Source of the DNA: Epiperipatus broadwayi
Taxonomy: Eukaryota; Onychophora; Udeonychophora; Euonychophora; Peripatidae
Assembly (NCBI GenBank): GCA_028023455.1
Contig: JAQFVV010006197.1
Coordinates: 18,163,254 to 18,227,253 of the forward strand
DNA: 64,000 bases
Reading direction: 5' to 3'
The first letter of the stretch is position 1. The number at the start of each line of letters is the position of its first letter. Positions 48,579 through 59,712 of this stretch are shown piece by piece. The translations under genes and the position numbers were made by a program. A model generated the notes under the pieces. The model ran no database searches and had not been told where the DNA came from. It saw only the letters and a program-made list of their open reading frames with translations.

Positions 48579-49171
48579 GGTGTACTAGTGGAGGGTGATT
48601 AACCTTGGTCATAGGCTTCCAGATATTTGACTATGGGAAAACCCTTCCTCACTGCTAGTAGCAGCATCTTCCACCTTATATTGTGAATCTTCAACATTTA
48701 TATCAATATTTAATAACTGTTTTCCACTTCTAGTCATCATTAAACTTCCTGTCAATATTTGAGTATAAAGTTTCTTCTTATTTTAGAGATATAAATAGAT
48801 ATGTGCCATAGAGTCTTCTGCCCCTCACCATTTAGCATGTATGTTTAACTTCTCTCTTTCTCCTCTCCCCCTTTTTTGTTTTTTTGCATGTGTTGCTGTT
48901 AATGCCTACTTTCTAGTCTATTTTTTATTTGCATAACTCACCTATTTTAATTCAGGTTATTAATTAATTTAATTATTGGTCTCAGTTTATCATTCCATTC
49001 TCATTAGTTAATTTGCATTCAATGTTTCACATGAACTTTTCCTTTTTTTAAGGGTGTAGTAATTGTTTGCTATTCGAATAAATTCACCAGGGTTGTATAC
49101 TGTGGAAGTTTGTTACAGAAGCTCGATCTCCTTAGAAACTTTGTTTTGTGCCCCTAAAGTTTGGGAACTAG

Positions 49172-49545
49172 ATGTGATGGGCTGGGATTTTTCACAAGTG
49201 AGGGGATGCATCGCACTATGGTTGGACCTAGGATCTTCTGGTATGATGCCATCAATGATGTGCTGAAGTACATAGCCTATAATCATATCTATCTCCAATG
49301 GGCTAGCTCTGTATTTATCATTAAATTTAGATACAATTTGGGCTAGTTCATTCATACCTTACTCCTCCTTTGGGCTCTGTTACACCTCAGTATTCAAACT
49401 CAGAAAGAAATCTGCCATCGACTCTCTTCATGGATGAACTTATATGGGATAGCAACTACTGCACCTCTATATAGGTTACAATTAATTTAATCATTCATCC
49501 AAGCATATCTATATTATTGTATAAGAGTAAGGTGTGTGTATATGT
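49172..49545 (-). repeat. Candidate 5' LTR of Gypsy element 2
   Basis: Partner of 41566-41935. An 80-codon frame (49113-49355) runs from inside this block into the interior; its meaning is unclear. Confidence 0.6.
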
Positions 49546-49563
49546 ATATCCTCATTTATAAAA

Positions 49564-50275
49564 AAAACTAATAAAAATAGTAATATAAGTGGAATTCAAA
49601 TATAGATGTTAAATATAAAATAAGTAGTATAAATTCAAGAATATATAGAGCTTGAAATTATTGCTTAAATGAAGAAGATTATAGTAAGCAGGTAGAATTG
49701 ATAGATAAAGAGTTTAGAGATAATGAATATCTAGAAAAAGTTATAGAAGTAGAAGAAAACCAGAAGAAAAATTTAACAAAAATAATGGGATAGTATGTAG
49801 AAAAATAAAATAGATAAGAATAAATGTATAGGTATTAAAACTTATAATAATAGTATTGTAAAAATTATGAAAAAATAATTATAAGAATTAATAAAAAGTT
49901 TAATAATGTAATAAAATTTAAGATAATAAATAAAAGAAAGAATAATATATTTAATATATTAAATAATAAATATGTGAGAAAAGTAGAAAAATGCATAAAT
50001 GGAGTATATAAAATTGAATGCAAGTCATGTAAAAATAAAAATATAAAAACTAATTATGTAGTAGAAATAAAGAATTCAATTTATACAAGATTAATACAAC
50101 ATAAATATGATAAGAGATCACCTATTTATTTGCATTTATTAGGAACAAGTCATAGGTTTGAGAAAGATAGTATTAAAATGATTAATTACACAAATAATAG
50201 AAGAGATAGGAAAACTGAAGAGGCAATATTGATTAAAAATATAAACCAAATCTTAATAGAATCTTTGGGGTAAAG
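49564..50275 (+). pseudogene. Penelope-like element 2, C-terminal region
   Basis: Plus strand. Thumb-like EEDYSKQVELIDKEF near 49674, then after stops the GIY-YIG domain at 49974-50273: NGVYKIECKSC (GIY half), TNYVVEI (a poor YIG half), YTRLIQHK, SPIYLHLLGTSHRFEKDS and EEAILIKNIN. The Gly of YIG is lost. The stop at 50273 is followed after about ten bases by an inserted LINE. Confidence 0.75.
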
Positions 50276-50303
50276 ACAATAATTTTATAAACAATTAGAA
50301 GAG

Positions 50304-50573
50304 ATGGCATTCCCACTGAGGCAGTCCAAACCCACAATGTCAAATGCAACTAACAATAAGCATAAAGGAGCCACAGAAAAGAAATGCAAGATCAGTCTTC
50401 CATCTGATTTGATAACTAGTTTATCCTACCAATGGCTTGCCTGTGGATCTCCCCACTTCGGATTTAAACATCCCTCCAAACATCCCCGCATGGAAATTAA
50501 TAAAAAAAAGAGTCTGCTGATACTTCAAGGAAACCACCTGCGATGGAATCTAGCAGGCCATCTTGCAATGTAA
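50304..50573 (+). pseudogene. N-terminal open frame of the LINE
   Basis: 89 codons (MAFPLRQSKPTMSN...), basic, overlapping the endonuclease start by 10 bases in another frame. May be the remains of ORF1 or an ORF2 leader; no zinc knuckle seen. Confidence 0.35.
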
Positions 50574-51410
50574 CAATAAATGTTTAATCTCTGCTGTCAG
50601 TGTCCGAGGAATTAATTCCCTCAGTCGTATTAATGCCATCAGGCATTTCTTTAAGCAAAACTCCCCACATAGGTTGTTCATAGGGGAAACGAAATTTCAC
50701 CTAAACTCGAACTACTACATAAAATCAGAACTTAGTAAAATAGGATTCACCCATTTATCTACAGGTCATGCTGCTAGGGGAGGAGTTGGGGAAATAATAA
50801 ATAATCTTCTGGCTTCAACCTCCTTCAGAATAATTTATCTAGATAAGAACCTAATCGCCATGGAGTTTACCTTCTCCTTGAATACTTTCAATGTGATTTA
50901 CGTATATAGCACCAATGTTCATGCAACACTGCTGAAAATAGTCCACACAATTAACCTAATTACTAATAATAACAATGCACCTACCATTCTCCTTGGTGAC
51001 TTTAACATCTCCTATGAGCCCTTCACAAAGAAATACCCCTACTCAACAAAGTATTTCTCAATGGGAAGGGATTCTTTCTACCTGATGCATTTTCTTTCTA
51101 TATGAAAAACAGTCACATGCTCATTGATCTAATGTTCTATTCAGGCGAATTGCACTATGTAATAGAAGCGAGACTGCAACCGACAGCTTTTTTGGATCAT
51201 TTTGTGATTATGGCATCCCTAGAGGTGAACAACTTTCAACAAATCAAGGTCAACCATAGTCTCAGAATGTTCACTAGAATCAATGCCACTGAAGCATTTT
51301 TCTCAGAGGCCTACATTCTTTTTCACAAGGTGAACCTCATATACCTACACCTGGTCGAGGCCTGGATTATTTCCAATACACCTTCAAGCTTAAGGGGACA
51401 ACTACACTGA
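50563..51410 (+). pseudogene. Apurinic-type endonuclease of the LINE
   Basis: Pieces 50563-51105 and 51102-51410. Visible: AVSVRGINSLSR (start of the fold), FIGETKFHL (catalytic Glu), TILLGDFNISYEP (Asp/Asn pair) and FLDHFVIMASL (C-terminal Asp-His), all in order. The nuclease nicks the target. A frame change lies near 51100. Confidence 0.82.
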
Positions 51411-52418
51411 TGCGTGAATTGGACAGTCTGAAAGGAAAAATTGAAAACTTTCATGGTCAAGATAACAACATTGACTACTTACTTGAACTAAAAGCTTCAT
51501 ACAGATCAAAACAGTCAGCAGTAGCAGAGATAATAGCTACAAAAAATGCAAAGAATTTCCTGCCAGCTCAACATTGCTGGACCCGGGGCTGGGCTCTGGG
51601 GGCCAGAAAGAAACAGGAGGTTCCTACTTTATTGCTCATCAGTGGTGGCAGCATTACTGGTGCGAATATGATTCTACACATAGAGAGCTACTATCAAAAC
51701 CTACTCTTAGGTCACCGGACAAACCCTGCCATGGAGTGGGTGGGCACAGCTGGAGAGGTGTATCATGGTATTACACTCCAGGTCATCAGCAGTAGGTTGC
51801 AGGGTCTCCCTGATAACGTTCATCCTGGGATTCATGCTATTCTAGTTTATGTTCACTCACAAATTAAACTACCTTGCCATTGAAAGGAGAGTAATCCCTA
51901 ACCTATATCCAAATGCGATGGTCCCATTTATAAAAAAGAACCAGGATCCTATCTCTCTTAGCAGTATCAGGCAGATATCAATGACACCAATTTTGTTCAA
52001 AGTCATGGAGGGTATAGTTAAAGAAAAAATTCAGGATGCCATTCTACAGGATATATCGGCCTCTCAATATGCAAGGAAGGGATCATCGGTGCTGACTGCA
52101 ATTGGTGAAGTGAAAATTCTGCTTGATCACATTAGATCTAACAGAAAATCCCAGCCTGTGGCAGTTCAGCTAGATGTGTCCAATGCTTTTGATACTGTAG
52201 ATGTCAACATTCTTCTTGAATTGCTATCTCAGTTGGACATATCAAAGCAGATAATTCAGATATTGGACAATCTCCTGAATAATAGACACATTCATATTTC
52301 CATAAATGGACATTACTCAGACGGATTTGCCCCTTCAAGATCCATACCACAAGGATCACAGTTGAGTGGTCTATTGTTCATTAAGTACATTGACCCTGTG
52401 ATTAAAGAGCTAGATTAG
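51410..52418 (+). pseudogene. Linker and reverse transcriptase fingers/palm of the LINE
   Basis: Linker 51410-51883, then 51849-52418: VPFIKKNQDPISLSSIRQIS, VAVQLDVSNAFDTVDVNIL (first catalytic Asp), and SIPQGSQLSGLLF. The second catalytic motif follows a stop: FAYMADILVILPS at about 52457-52500, with Met where Ala/Asp-type residues are usual, an inactivating change. Confidence 0.82.
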
Positions 52419-52683
52419 CTTCCAGGGATATATGTGCCCCAGCTTAAGAAAAACATCAAGGTTTTTGCATACATGGCTGACATACTTGTGATTCTTCCAT
52501 CCCGTAAACATCTGAAGACACTTCACTCCATCATTACCAATTATACTAAAAAATTATAAGTTATCCATCAATCCTCACAAGTCATCATCCTGGTGCATCA
52601 ACACTGGTAGTAAAATACTATCCAATTTTTTAGCGGAACCTCAGTATTTTCTGGGGTTCCCTATCTTCAAGTCACAGACTGCT

Positions 52684-53705
52684 ATGTCTGTCTGCCTACA
52701 AAAATCCATCATCAGCAATGCTACTAAGGTGGTTCAATCACTGTCAAGGACTTACCTGTCCCTACAAGGGAAGATTGCTCTGATTAATATAATCATGGCA
52801 AGCAGTTACCAAATCATTCAGCTTACAAATTCAGAGGCTCTGTGGTCAGCTCTTATGGAGAGATGGACCACTGCAATTAGCATCCGCAGACTTCAGTTTC
52901 ACAGGAGACACAATGGTATGGGTCTCCATTCAATACAGACAATCAGTTTCCAAAAAGGGCATTCACTTTTAGTAAGCCTGAGGAAAAAATACTCTCTATC
53001 AGATATTATAGAGACTGTAATACCTACTGACAGACCTCCCCTCAGTAAAGACACATTGCTTGACACCATTATTAAACAAAAAATTTTATACATCAGGCAC
53101 TCAACAGCAGAGTTTAATAATAAAATCAGCATCTGGCAGGCACATCACCTGCTGAATCCTGAAAATACAGTTATTTATACTCACCTAGGGTGCAGCAATC
53201 ATAAAATCACCACAATATTTAAATATCTGCTACTGGAGCCCAAACTTTTGGATTACCTGATCAAGGTGAATATAGGTTCCATGCCAACTAATTCATTCTT
53301 ACACTACAAGCAGTTTTTAAATAAAATAGACCCAATTTGTCATGCCTGCTCTAGAGGAGATGAAAGACCTTTAATCATCTGTTAAATATATGTCCAGGCT
53401 ATAATGGTCAACACTGCATTATAGCAGTGAATAAAATCCTAGACATCAGGGGTTGTCTCTCCTCTGGAGACTTTACAGTTATCAGGTTATCTATCTTCCT
53501 GACATACGCTTTTTGGTACACAAGATGCAGGACAAAGTTCACACAACCAACACCAGACCCCAATGCTATATTTTGCGATAAGCTCAAAGCTCTTCAAAAC
53601 AAGGATAAGATATCCTCTAGATTTTTATTTATTAATACATGGAGCCTACTAGTATGGCCCCACAGACTCTACATGAATATTGGACCTGATATATCCACAT
53701 TGTAG
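52684..53705 (+). pseudogene. LINE thumb and C-terminal CCHC-like region
   Basis: 52684-53385: LSRTYLSLQGKIALINIIMA, then MGLHSIQTISFQKG, then CHACSRGDE. After a one-base shift the motif continues FNHLLNICPG, giving C-x2-C-xn-H-x4-C. 53427-53705 continues with TVIRLSIFLTYAFWYTR, shared with the LINE at 27596-29075. Confidence 0.8.
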
Positions 53706-53984
53706 TATATCGTAAATGAAGTAATCTATGATGCAACATGCCGGATTCTACTTAGAGAGGCATTGATTTCACACTACATGTATTCCAGCTGATAAGTTAG
53801 CATTATTGGGCCAACCTTAAAAGGGGTGGTCAATACCAACACTCATTTATCAACCTGCTAGTGCAGAGAATGGCTCTGGCATACATCTACCAGACCAATG
53901 TCAGCAATGGATGAGCAAACATTAACAAAGTGCATTTATTATTCACCTGTACAATTTTATTATGTCAATAAATATATTTTTAAA

Positions 53985-54575
53985 ATAATAACTTGATTAT
54001 GAAAAAGGTTAAAAGAATAAAGTTGAAGAAAATGATGATAGAGGGAGGTGTTAAGCAAGTGTAAAAATTTTGAAAATTTTATCAGTTGGGTGTTTAGAAA
54101 TAGGGTTATAAAGAATGGGTAATTTTATAATGTAAAAAGGTAATTTGTAATGTGGAAAAAGTTAATAGTTAATTATAAATATTTAATAAAATAAAAAAAG
54201 GTTAGAAGTTGATGAAAAATATAAGTAAAAAGACAATAATACATAATAAGTAAAAAGACAATAATATGTATTAAATAGTAGAATAAAGAGAAAGTTTTTT
54301 AAAATTAAAATTATAATAAATAATTTTAAAAATAAAATAAGATAATATAAAATAAATGTGGATAGAACTAATTAAGAGTAAAGTAATAAAATGGGAAATG
54401 ATTATTTATAATGGTTAAGTTAAAATGTATGTTTTATTTGTGTATTTAAATATGAATGTGAATATTTGTATAAATGTCTTAATTTGTATAATTATATATT
54501 TGGATATTATAGTTCTGATGATAACTGCAAGACAATCAAAACTATTAGAATAAAGTTTTGATATAAAAAATAGTA
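53985..54575 (+). other. Probable 3' region of PLE 2 with hammerhead-like motif
   Basis: A purine-rich A/G/T stretch like that before 50280. At 54515 it holds CTGATGA, then ~15 bases, then a caaaact where GAAAC would be expected, followed by attagaataaag. Read as the part of PLE 2 displaced by the LINE; inferred. Confidence 0.45.
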
Positions 54576-54795
54576 GTTAAAGTGTTTTAAAAAATGTAAA
54601 TGGTATGATATGTAGGGATAATATATTTTATAAATAACTAATAAACTTCAAAAGTACTGCCAGTTAATTTCCTAATCTTTAACTGATAACCATTTTAATT
54701 TAGCTGAAGAAAATCATAATGTTATATCCCAAGACTCATGATTTTAAACACACATTGTCAATAAAGATATCCTATTTTTATTTATCAAAATTGCT

Positions 54796-55043
54796 TCATA
54801 ATTTTTCTTTCATTTCAATTTTTCTCCTCATAAAATATCTTAGAATTTTCCAGTTTAATATTAGAAGTAAACATGTATATTTTTCATGTTCAAAGAAAAC
54901 AGATGTCATAACTTTGTTATTTTTTTTTAATGCTTGTATAATAGTAGGGGTATTTAATCTTTTCTCAAGACTACACCTTGATTCACCTATGTATGAAGCC
55001 TGGCACTTAAATGAAATTTGATATTCAATAATTCTTTTGCTTC
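54796..55043 (-). pseudogene. Penelope-like GIY-YIG fragment 3
   Basis: Minus strand, stop-free for about 80 codons: IIEYQISFKCQASYIGESRC, SLEKRLNTP. This is the GIY/YIG pair with a preserved YIG and the catalytic-type Arg region. The rest (ending MKEKL) is not recognisable. The overlapping plus-strand frame is judged a shadow. Confidence 0.6.
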
Positions 55044-55323
55044 ATAAATATAATTTTTTTTTAATTACCATATTGCTTTAAGTAATATTCATTAAGGCTG
55101 TAGCCTCAAGCACATATGTAATCAATGTGTGTTTAAATAAATTTATAATTATATATTACTTTAAATATAAGATGCCCCTGAATTTAAGCCCAGTACAGTT
55201 TTAAACTTAGAAAATTGGGGAAAAAATTAAAAAGTGATTTTATTGAAAAATAGCAAACATTTTTATTTACTTAAATATGAACTAATATAAATACAATAAA
55301 CACATCTAATTTGTTGCAAATCT

Positions 55324-55428
55324 TTAGACATACTTTTGACTTTCTATATCTTCACTTTCAGTACTTGAATTTTCATCTTCACTATTCTATCAGAATACAT
55401 CATCTTCAGGCTTTTTGATAATTTCTTC
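55324..55428 (-). pseudogene. Acidic C-terminal remnant, possibly of a DNA transposase
   Basis: Minus strand: EEIIKKPEDDVF, two stops, then NSEDENSSTESEDIESQKYV and a stop. Such acidic tails end many pogo/Tigger-type transposases, but the catalytic domain is absent because repeat A begins at 55430. Confidence 0.3.
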
Positions 55429-55429
55429 A

Positions 55430-55962
55430 GGTATATGCCACTCAGTGCAAGCCAGAGTAATCGGATGCCAGAAGGCTTGTGCATAAAATCCCCATCTAAT
55501 GCCTACTCATCCAATATCCCCAGACTAGTTTTTGGCTTGTGGCCTTTGTCAGTGAGGAGCCTTCATTCACCTAGATCTTAGGATCTAATGCAACCCTCCA
55601 GCAGCCACCTTTTATCTCTACTTAACTACAAAACTATGAGACAAATTGAAAACACTATAATATTTTCAATCCAAGCTCATCATAGATCTGAACTCAGTTC
55701 AGTACCCATACATTTTGGTGTCTTTGGTTCTTTAGTAACCCATAGACTACTATCCTATTAGGCAGGATTGGTTTTAAGCCAATAAGCATCACATGATCAC
55801 CATTTCTTATGCTTGCTCTTAACTGTTATTAAAACAGGCAAAATTCTCTATACATATTGCCACTCAGTGAAAGCCAGAATAATCAGTGGATGCCAGAAGG
55901 CCTGTGCATAAAATTCTCATATAGTGCATACTAATCCAATATCCCCAGACTAGTTTCTGCCT
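55430..55962 (+). repeat. Repeat A, forward unit plus start of a second
   Basis: Follows the order seen at 37619-38092 (gatcttaggatctaatgcaa, ccagcagccaccttttatct, catcacatgatcaccatt), then begins a second unit (ggcaaaattctctatacata) up to cagactagtttct. Confidence 0.85.
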
Positions 55963-56385
55963 AATAGGATAATGGTGGCTATGGTTATTAAAGAACCAAA
56001 GACACGAAAATGTATGGGTAGTCAACTGACTCAGACCTATATGACTATATAAGATGATGAGTTTAGATTAAAAATATTATAATGTTTTCAATTTAAGTCT
56101 CATAGTTTTGTAGTTAAATAGAGATAAAAGGTAGCTGCTGGAGGATTGCATTAGATCCTAAGATCTAGGTGAATGAAGGCTCCTCACTATCAAAGGCCAC
56201 AAGCCAGAAACTAGTCTGGGGATATTGGATGAATAGGCATTAGATGGGGATTTTATGCACAAGCTTTCTAGCATCCATTGATTACTCTGGCTTGCACTGA
56301 GTGGCAATACGTATAGAAAGTTTTGCCTGTTTTAATAACAGTTAAGAGCAAGCATAAGAAATGGTGATCATGTAATGTTTATAAT
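55963..56385 (-). repeat. Repeat A, inverted unit
   Basis: Reverse complement of the preceding unit from gcctaataggataatggtgg to atggtgatcatgtaatg; with 55430-55962 it forms a ~400-bp inverted pair. Confidence 0.85.
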
Positions 56386-56459
56386 AACGTTGAGTTATGT
56401 ATTAGTAAAGAGGTGTTAGATTACTTTGTATGCAAAGAGAAGTAGGAAGATATACATTA

Positions 56460-57445
56460 GATGCGGATGTGTAGACGGCAAAGGAAGCTATTCAAAAAGA
56501 AATGGAATGTTCAAATTTTTATATGAGAGATGCAAAAAGCAAAATGAAAATGTTCTGTAGATTGCAATTTATGGAGAGTAAAAGAATAGCCAAAATAATA
56601 TTTAATTGGGTTATGAGTAAAAAACAGGCAACAAGATGGATGAGAAAGGTAGTATGATATGCAGAAGGTTTGAATAAAATCTTTATCTCAGTATACTTGT
56701 ACAAAAGATGGGATGATTGTGTTAGGAGAATTGTTGAGTGTTATTATGGCAAAGAATGGGATAGAAGAATAGATGCATTTATAAAAAATAGGGAGTTGGA
56801 GAACTAGTATGGAGAGTAAAAATAGTTTAAATATATATAGAAGTAAATAGGATATTGGTTGTGAGTTAATTTATGATAATAGCAAGGAAATTAGTTTACT
56901 GTTTAAGGCTCGAACAGGATCGTTAACAACAAGGGAATATAGACACATAAATAGAGAAATGTAGGTAATTTAGTTTGCAAGTTATATAAAGAAAGCATGG
57001 AAAATATTAAGCATCTGTTAATTGAATATAAATGCTTAGAAGCAGAAAGTGCACAAATAATGAAGTTGTCGGAGAATAAATATAAACAAAATGATTATAC
57101 AGAAAGTGGGTTCTTCGTTTTTATGTTGAGGTTTGGAAAAAAATAAGAGGGATCTATAAAGGCCATAGAGTGGACAAAGATAATGTTGTGGAAATGGGAT
57201 GGAGCAGGATGAAGAAAAAAGCTTAGGGTGGGAAAGGGAAGGGAAGGTGGCTAATAGGTTTCTCTGAAACATAGTGGCTGAGAGATTCCTGACTCCGATA
57301 AAGAAGAAGTCATAATGCATCGCATCGTATATTTCTGACGTTTGTTAATTAGATTATAATATTGATGGTATATGTATATATAATAAAAGTGCCGACGAAA
57401 CGGCTCCAAATACAATAAAGTTGTCTGTCTCAAAAATAGCATAGA
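56460..57445 (+). pseudogene. LINE 3' end (third LINE family)
   Basis: Broken frame encoding AIQKEMECSNFYMRDAKSKM, WDDCVRRIVECYYGKEWDRR, FKARTGSLTTREYRHINREM, then VCKLYKESMENIKHLLIEYK (a CCHC-like motif partly lost), FVFMLRF, and a 3' end with the hairpin gccgacgaaacggc near 57391. Distinct from both RTE and the LINE at 50285. 5'-truncated. Confidence 0.6.
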
Positions 57446-57600
57446 CACATAATCAAAGACCTACTCTAACGAATAAAACAATATAATCGTATAAATAATA
57501 CCGTAAAATAAAATGCTGAATCAAGTATTGAAGCGTCTATTTTTTTTTTTTTTTATAAAGATTAGCCATTGATTTAAATTTCTTATTAAGGAAAATCATT

Positions 57601-57853
57601 TGTGACTCCGGGTGTATTGCAGTCCTCTGCATCCTGGCTCGAAATGGGTCTGGTTCCACATAAAGGCAACAACGCGTTGATATCAAATTTCCATATAACA
57701 TTATTTTTTAATGCCATTGTATATAAGAGTTCATATATTTCTCTATCACTTGCGCCTAGATACTATTGCTTCCACAGATTCTGCTATCGACTGCGGCAAT
57801 CTGTTGTGTACCCCAGGGTTATCTTAGAATATCAGCTGGGAACACCCGTAACA
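57601..57853. repeat. Small element with TG..CA inverted ends
   Basis: A less A+T-rich 253-bp block beginning TGTGACTCCGGGTGTATTG and ending AACACCCGTAACA, imperfect inverted repeats. May be a short solo LTR or a non-autonomous DNA element; the flanks tcatt and aacaa do not match, so no target duplication. The plus-strand frame inside has no known motif. Confidence 0.4.
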
Positions 57854-58399
57854 AACAAAGAATAATTTATTTATTCACCACAAAAAGTACATGCGTAATT
57901 GAATAAAAACTAAAACGATAATCTTCTGAGAAAATAATCTCAATTTAAAGAATCATCTTCGGCTAACGTGTGTATAACAATTCTATATACGCATGCTTTA
58001 ACAATTTATGTCTCTGTGCCATTTCAGCATATATTTAAAAGAGTTCGGCGCATGTTAAAATATGTAAATTTTCCAGAGTGAACATAGTGAGGGATAATTT
58101 ATTCACGTGTTAGCAGTGACAATTACAATAAGTAAAATTTCTTTACAACATATCAGATATACATGTATACACTTATTCGCACACACTGCGTATATTATCG
58201 CAAACAGTTTAAAGATGTCGATCGTAAGTCAATTATGTCAAATAGAACTAACCGCTATTTACTCCCAAATTTTGGATAAACTAAGTTTCTTACAATCTGT
58301 TTATAATCGATGTTTCAACGCTAGTAAATAATTGTTAAAACGGGTTGTGAGTCAAATATATTTAATCATCAATAAAGAAATCTTAAAAATCTTAAACTA
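57854..58399. other. Spacer, nothing recognised
   Basis: No gene or repeat seen. Confidence 0.3.
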
Positions 58400-58481
58400 G
58401 TCAAGCGTTGGTGGCCGAGTGTTTAGCACAGCTGCCTTACAAGCAATTGTCGCGGATTCGCTTCCCGGCCGAAGCTTTGAC
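58400..58481 (+). repeat. tRNA-derived element, copy 3
   Basis: gtcaagcgttggtggccgag, loop cttacaa, then gattcgcttcccgg and gctttgac. Very close to the copy at 36082, with a few changes (tgtttagc, gtcgcgg). Confidence 0.6.
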
Positions 58482-59653
58482 ACATGAAAAAATAAATAAA
58501 TCTTAAACTAATTTTAATTGCATCAGAATTATTTATTCAAACGCAACACAAGATTATAAGTTACAAAACTTATCTGTAAAACAAATAAACGCTTTCATTG
58601 AGCAAAATACATAAGAGAGTTACAATTTGGCAAGTAATAAAGTTTGTTATTAAAAAGTTTTTTCTAAAAGCAAAGTTCGCTATCGAAATTAATAAAAAAA
58701 GCAACATCGCAAAATGGCAAGTAAATAAATTTGTGATATGTGTGTATATTTTTGCTTCTCGATTTGTTTATATAATTGTTATCTTATCCATCTTTTTTTA
58801 ATTTTGTTTTACATCATTTCTCTGGTAAAAAAATAACATGTTTGTTATCAATGAACAACATGTTAAAAACCATTATCGAATCGTTTTATACGTTAATAGC
58901 AATCAGGTCTCAAAAATGATATAAAACTATCATGGATATCTAGTTTTCAACTAAGGACTACTTCGTTAATAAATGAAGGGAATTAATTAAAGAAATATTT
59001 TGTAGAAAATGCCGAAAAAGTTTATAAAAAAAATTATTTTTATAAACGACATGCTTATCAAAAAATGAACAAAAACAAAATCAGTTTTAAGTAATTGTTT
59101 TTCAAATTTTCAGCGAAGACTAAAAAATATAGAAACAATATTTGAGAAGCTAATAAATATTTAAAATTCTACTTTTTTCTTTTCATTTCAATAATTTGTT
59201 TTATATCTTTATGCCATTTGTTTTTCAAATATGACGTGCCTACTTTCCGCTTGACACACCTCCTAACGATATCAAATAGTCCCAACCTTGGATTGACGCT
59301 TATTACGTAACTCATGAACTTCATTCATTGGTTGCCGAGATATTTAAAAACAATTTGGCCATGGAAATGTATATTTTATACTCCATTTATTACTACAGAT
59401 TCCGTTGATCTTCAAAAGATAGGTATTAAAAATTCGGACACTCAGGTGAGTGAAAAAGTTTTGATTTTAATTAAAGGTTATGCGTTAATATTTTCGTATA
59501 AAAATATAATATGTTAATTCATTTTAAATTAGTACTTGCGCTAGAGTTGCGATACAAGCAAGTCAGAGATGCACAAAATTAGATTTATAAAAAAGAAAGC
59601 TATAAAATCTCCGCAAATAGAAAGCATGAAAATCCGTGAAAAATATATTCGAG
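58482..59653. other. A+T-rich spacer
   Basis: Short frames only; no RNA gene or repeat recognised. Confidence 0.3.
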
Positions 59654-59712
59654 CGCTGCGCGGTTTAGCGTAATCGACAGAGCGTCGGGATTTGGGATCG
59701 CGAACTCCAGAG
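59654..59712 (+). repeat. tRNA-derived SINE-like head
   Basis: tagcgtaatcgacagagcg resembles a tRNA D arm (box A), followed by tcgggatttgggatcgcgaa, like the anticodon and T region of a Lys/Met-type tRNA. The box B is degenerate. A short SINE remnant and not a gene. Confidence 0.4.

Larger units (their letters stand above)
41566..49545 (-). mobile_element. Gypsy-type LTR retrotransposon 2 (strongly decayed)
   Basis: Minus-strand order: gag (about 48312-49350), protease/reverse transcriptase (46300-47900), integrase (44900-45980), between two similar ~370-bp blocks (41566-41935 and 49172-49545) taken as LTRs. The block ends are TGTGAT on one side only, and no target duplication was seen, so the outer limits are tentative. 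Repeat A (42113) and tandem duplications (44340-44887) lie inside. Confidence 0.6.
50285..53965 (+). mobile_element. Nearly full-length LINE inserted in PLE 2
   Basis: Plus-strand endonuclease-type LINE (apurinic-type nuclease plus reverse transcriptase) with a CCHC-like C-terminus, less A+T-rich than the flanks. The sequence on both sides (49564-50280 and 53985-54575) has the same A-rich, PLE-like character, so the LINE seems to have landed in PLE 2. It ends after a cataataa-type A+T tail near 53965. Target duplication not identified. Confidence 0.78.

Noticed and set aside
54719-55021. 100-codon plus-strand open frame
   Set aside because: Overlaps the minus-strand GIY-YIG fragment, which has recognisable motifs; the plus frame has none.
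57383-57400. gccgacgaaacggc as a hammerhead core
   Set aside because: It has a GAAAC-like box but no CUGAUGA box at a suitable distance upstream; more likely a simple 3' hairpin of the LINE.
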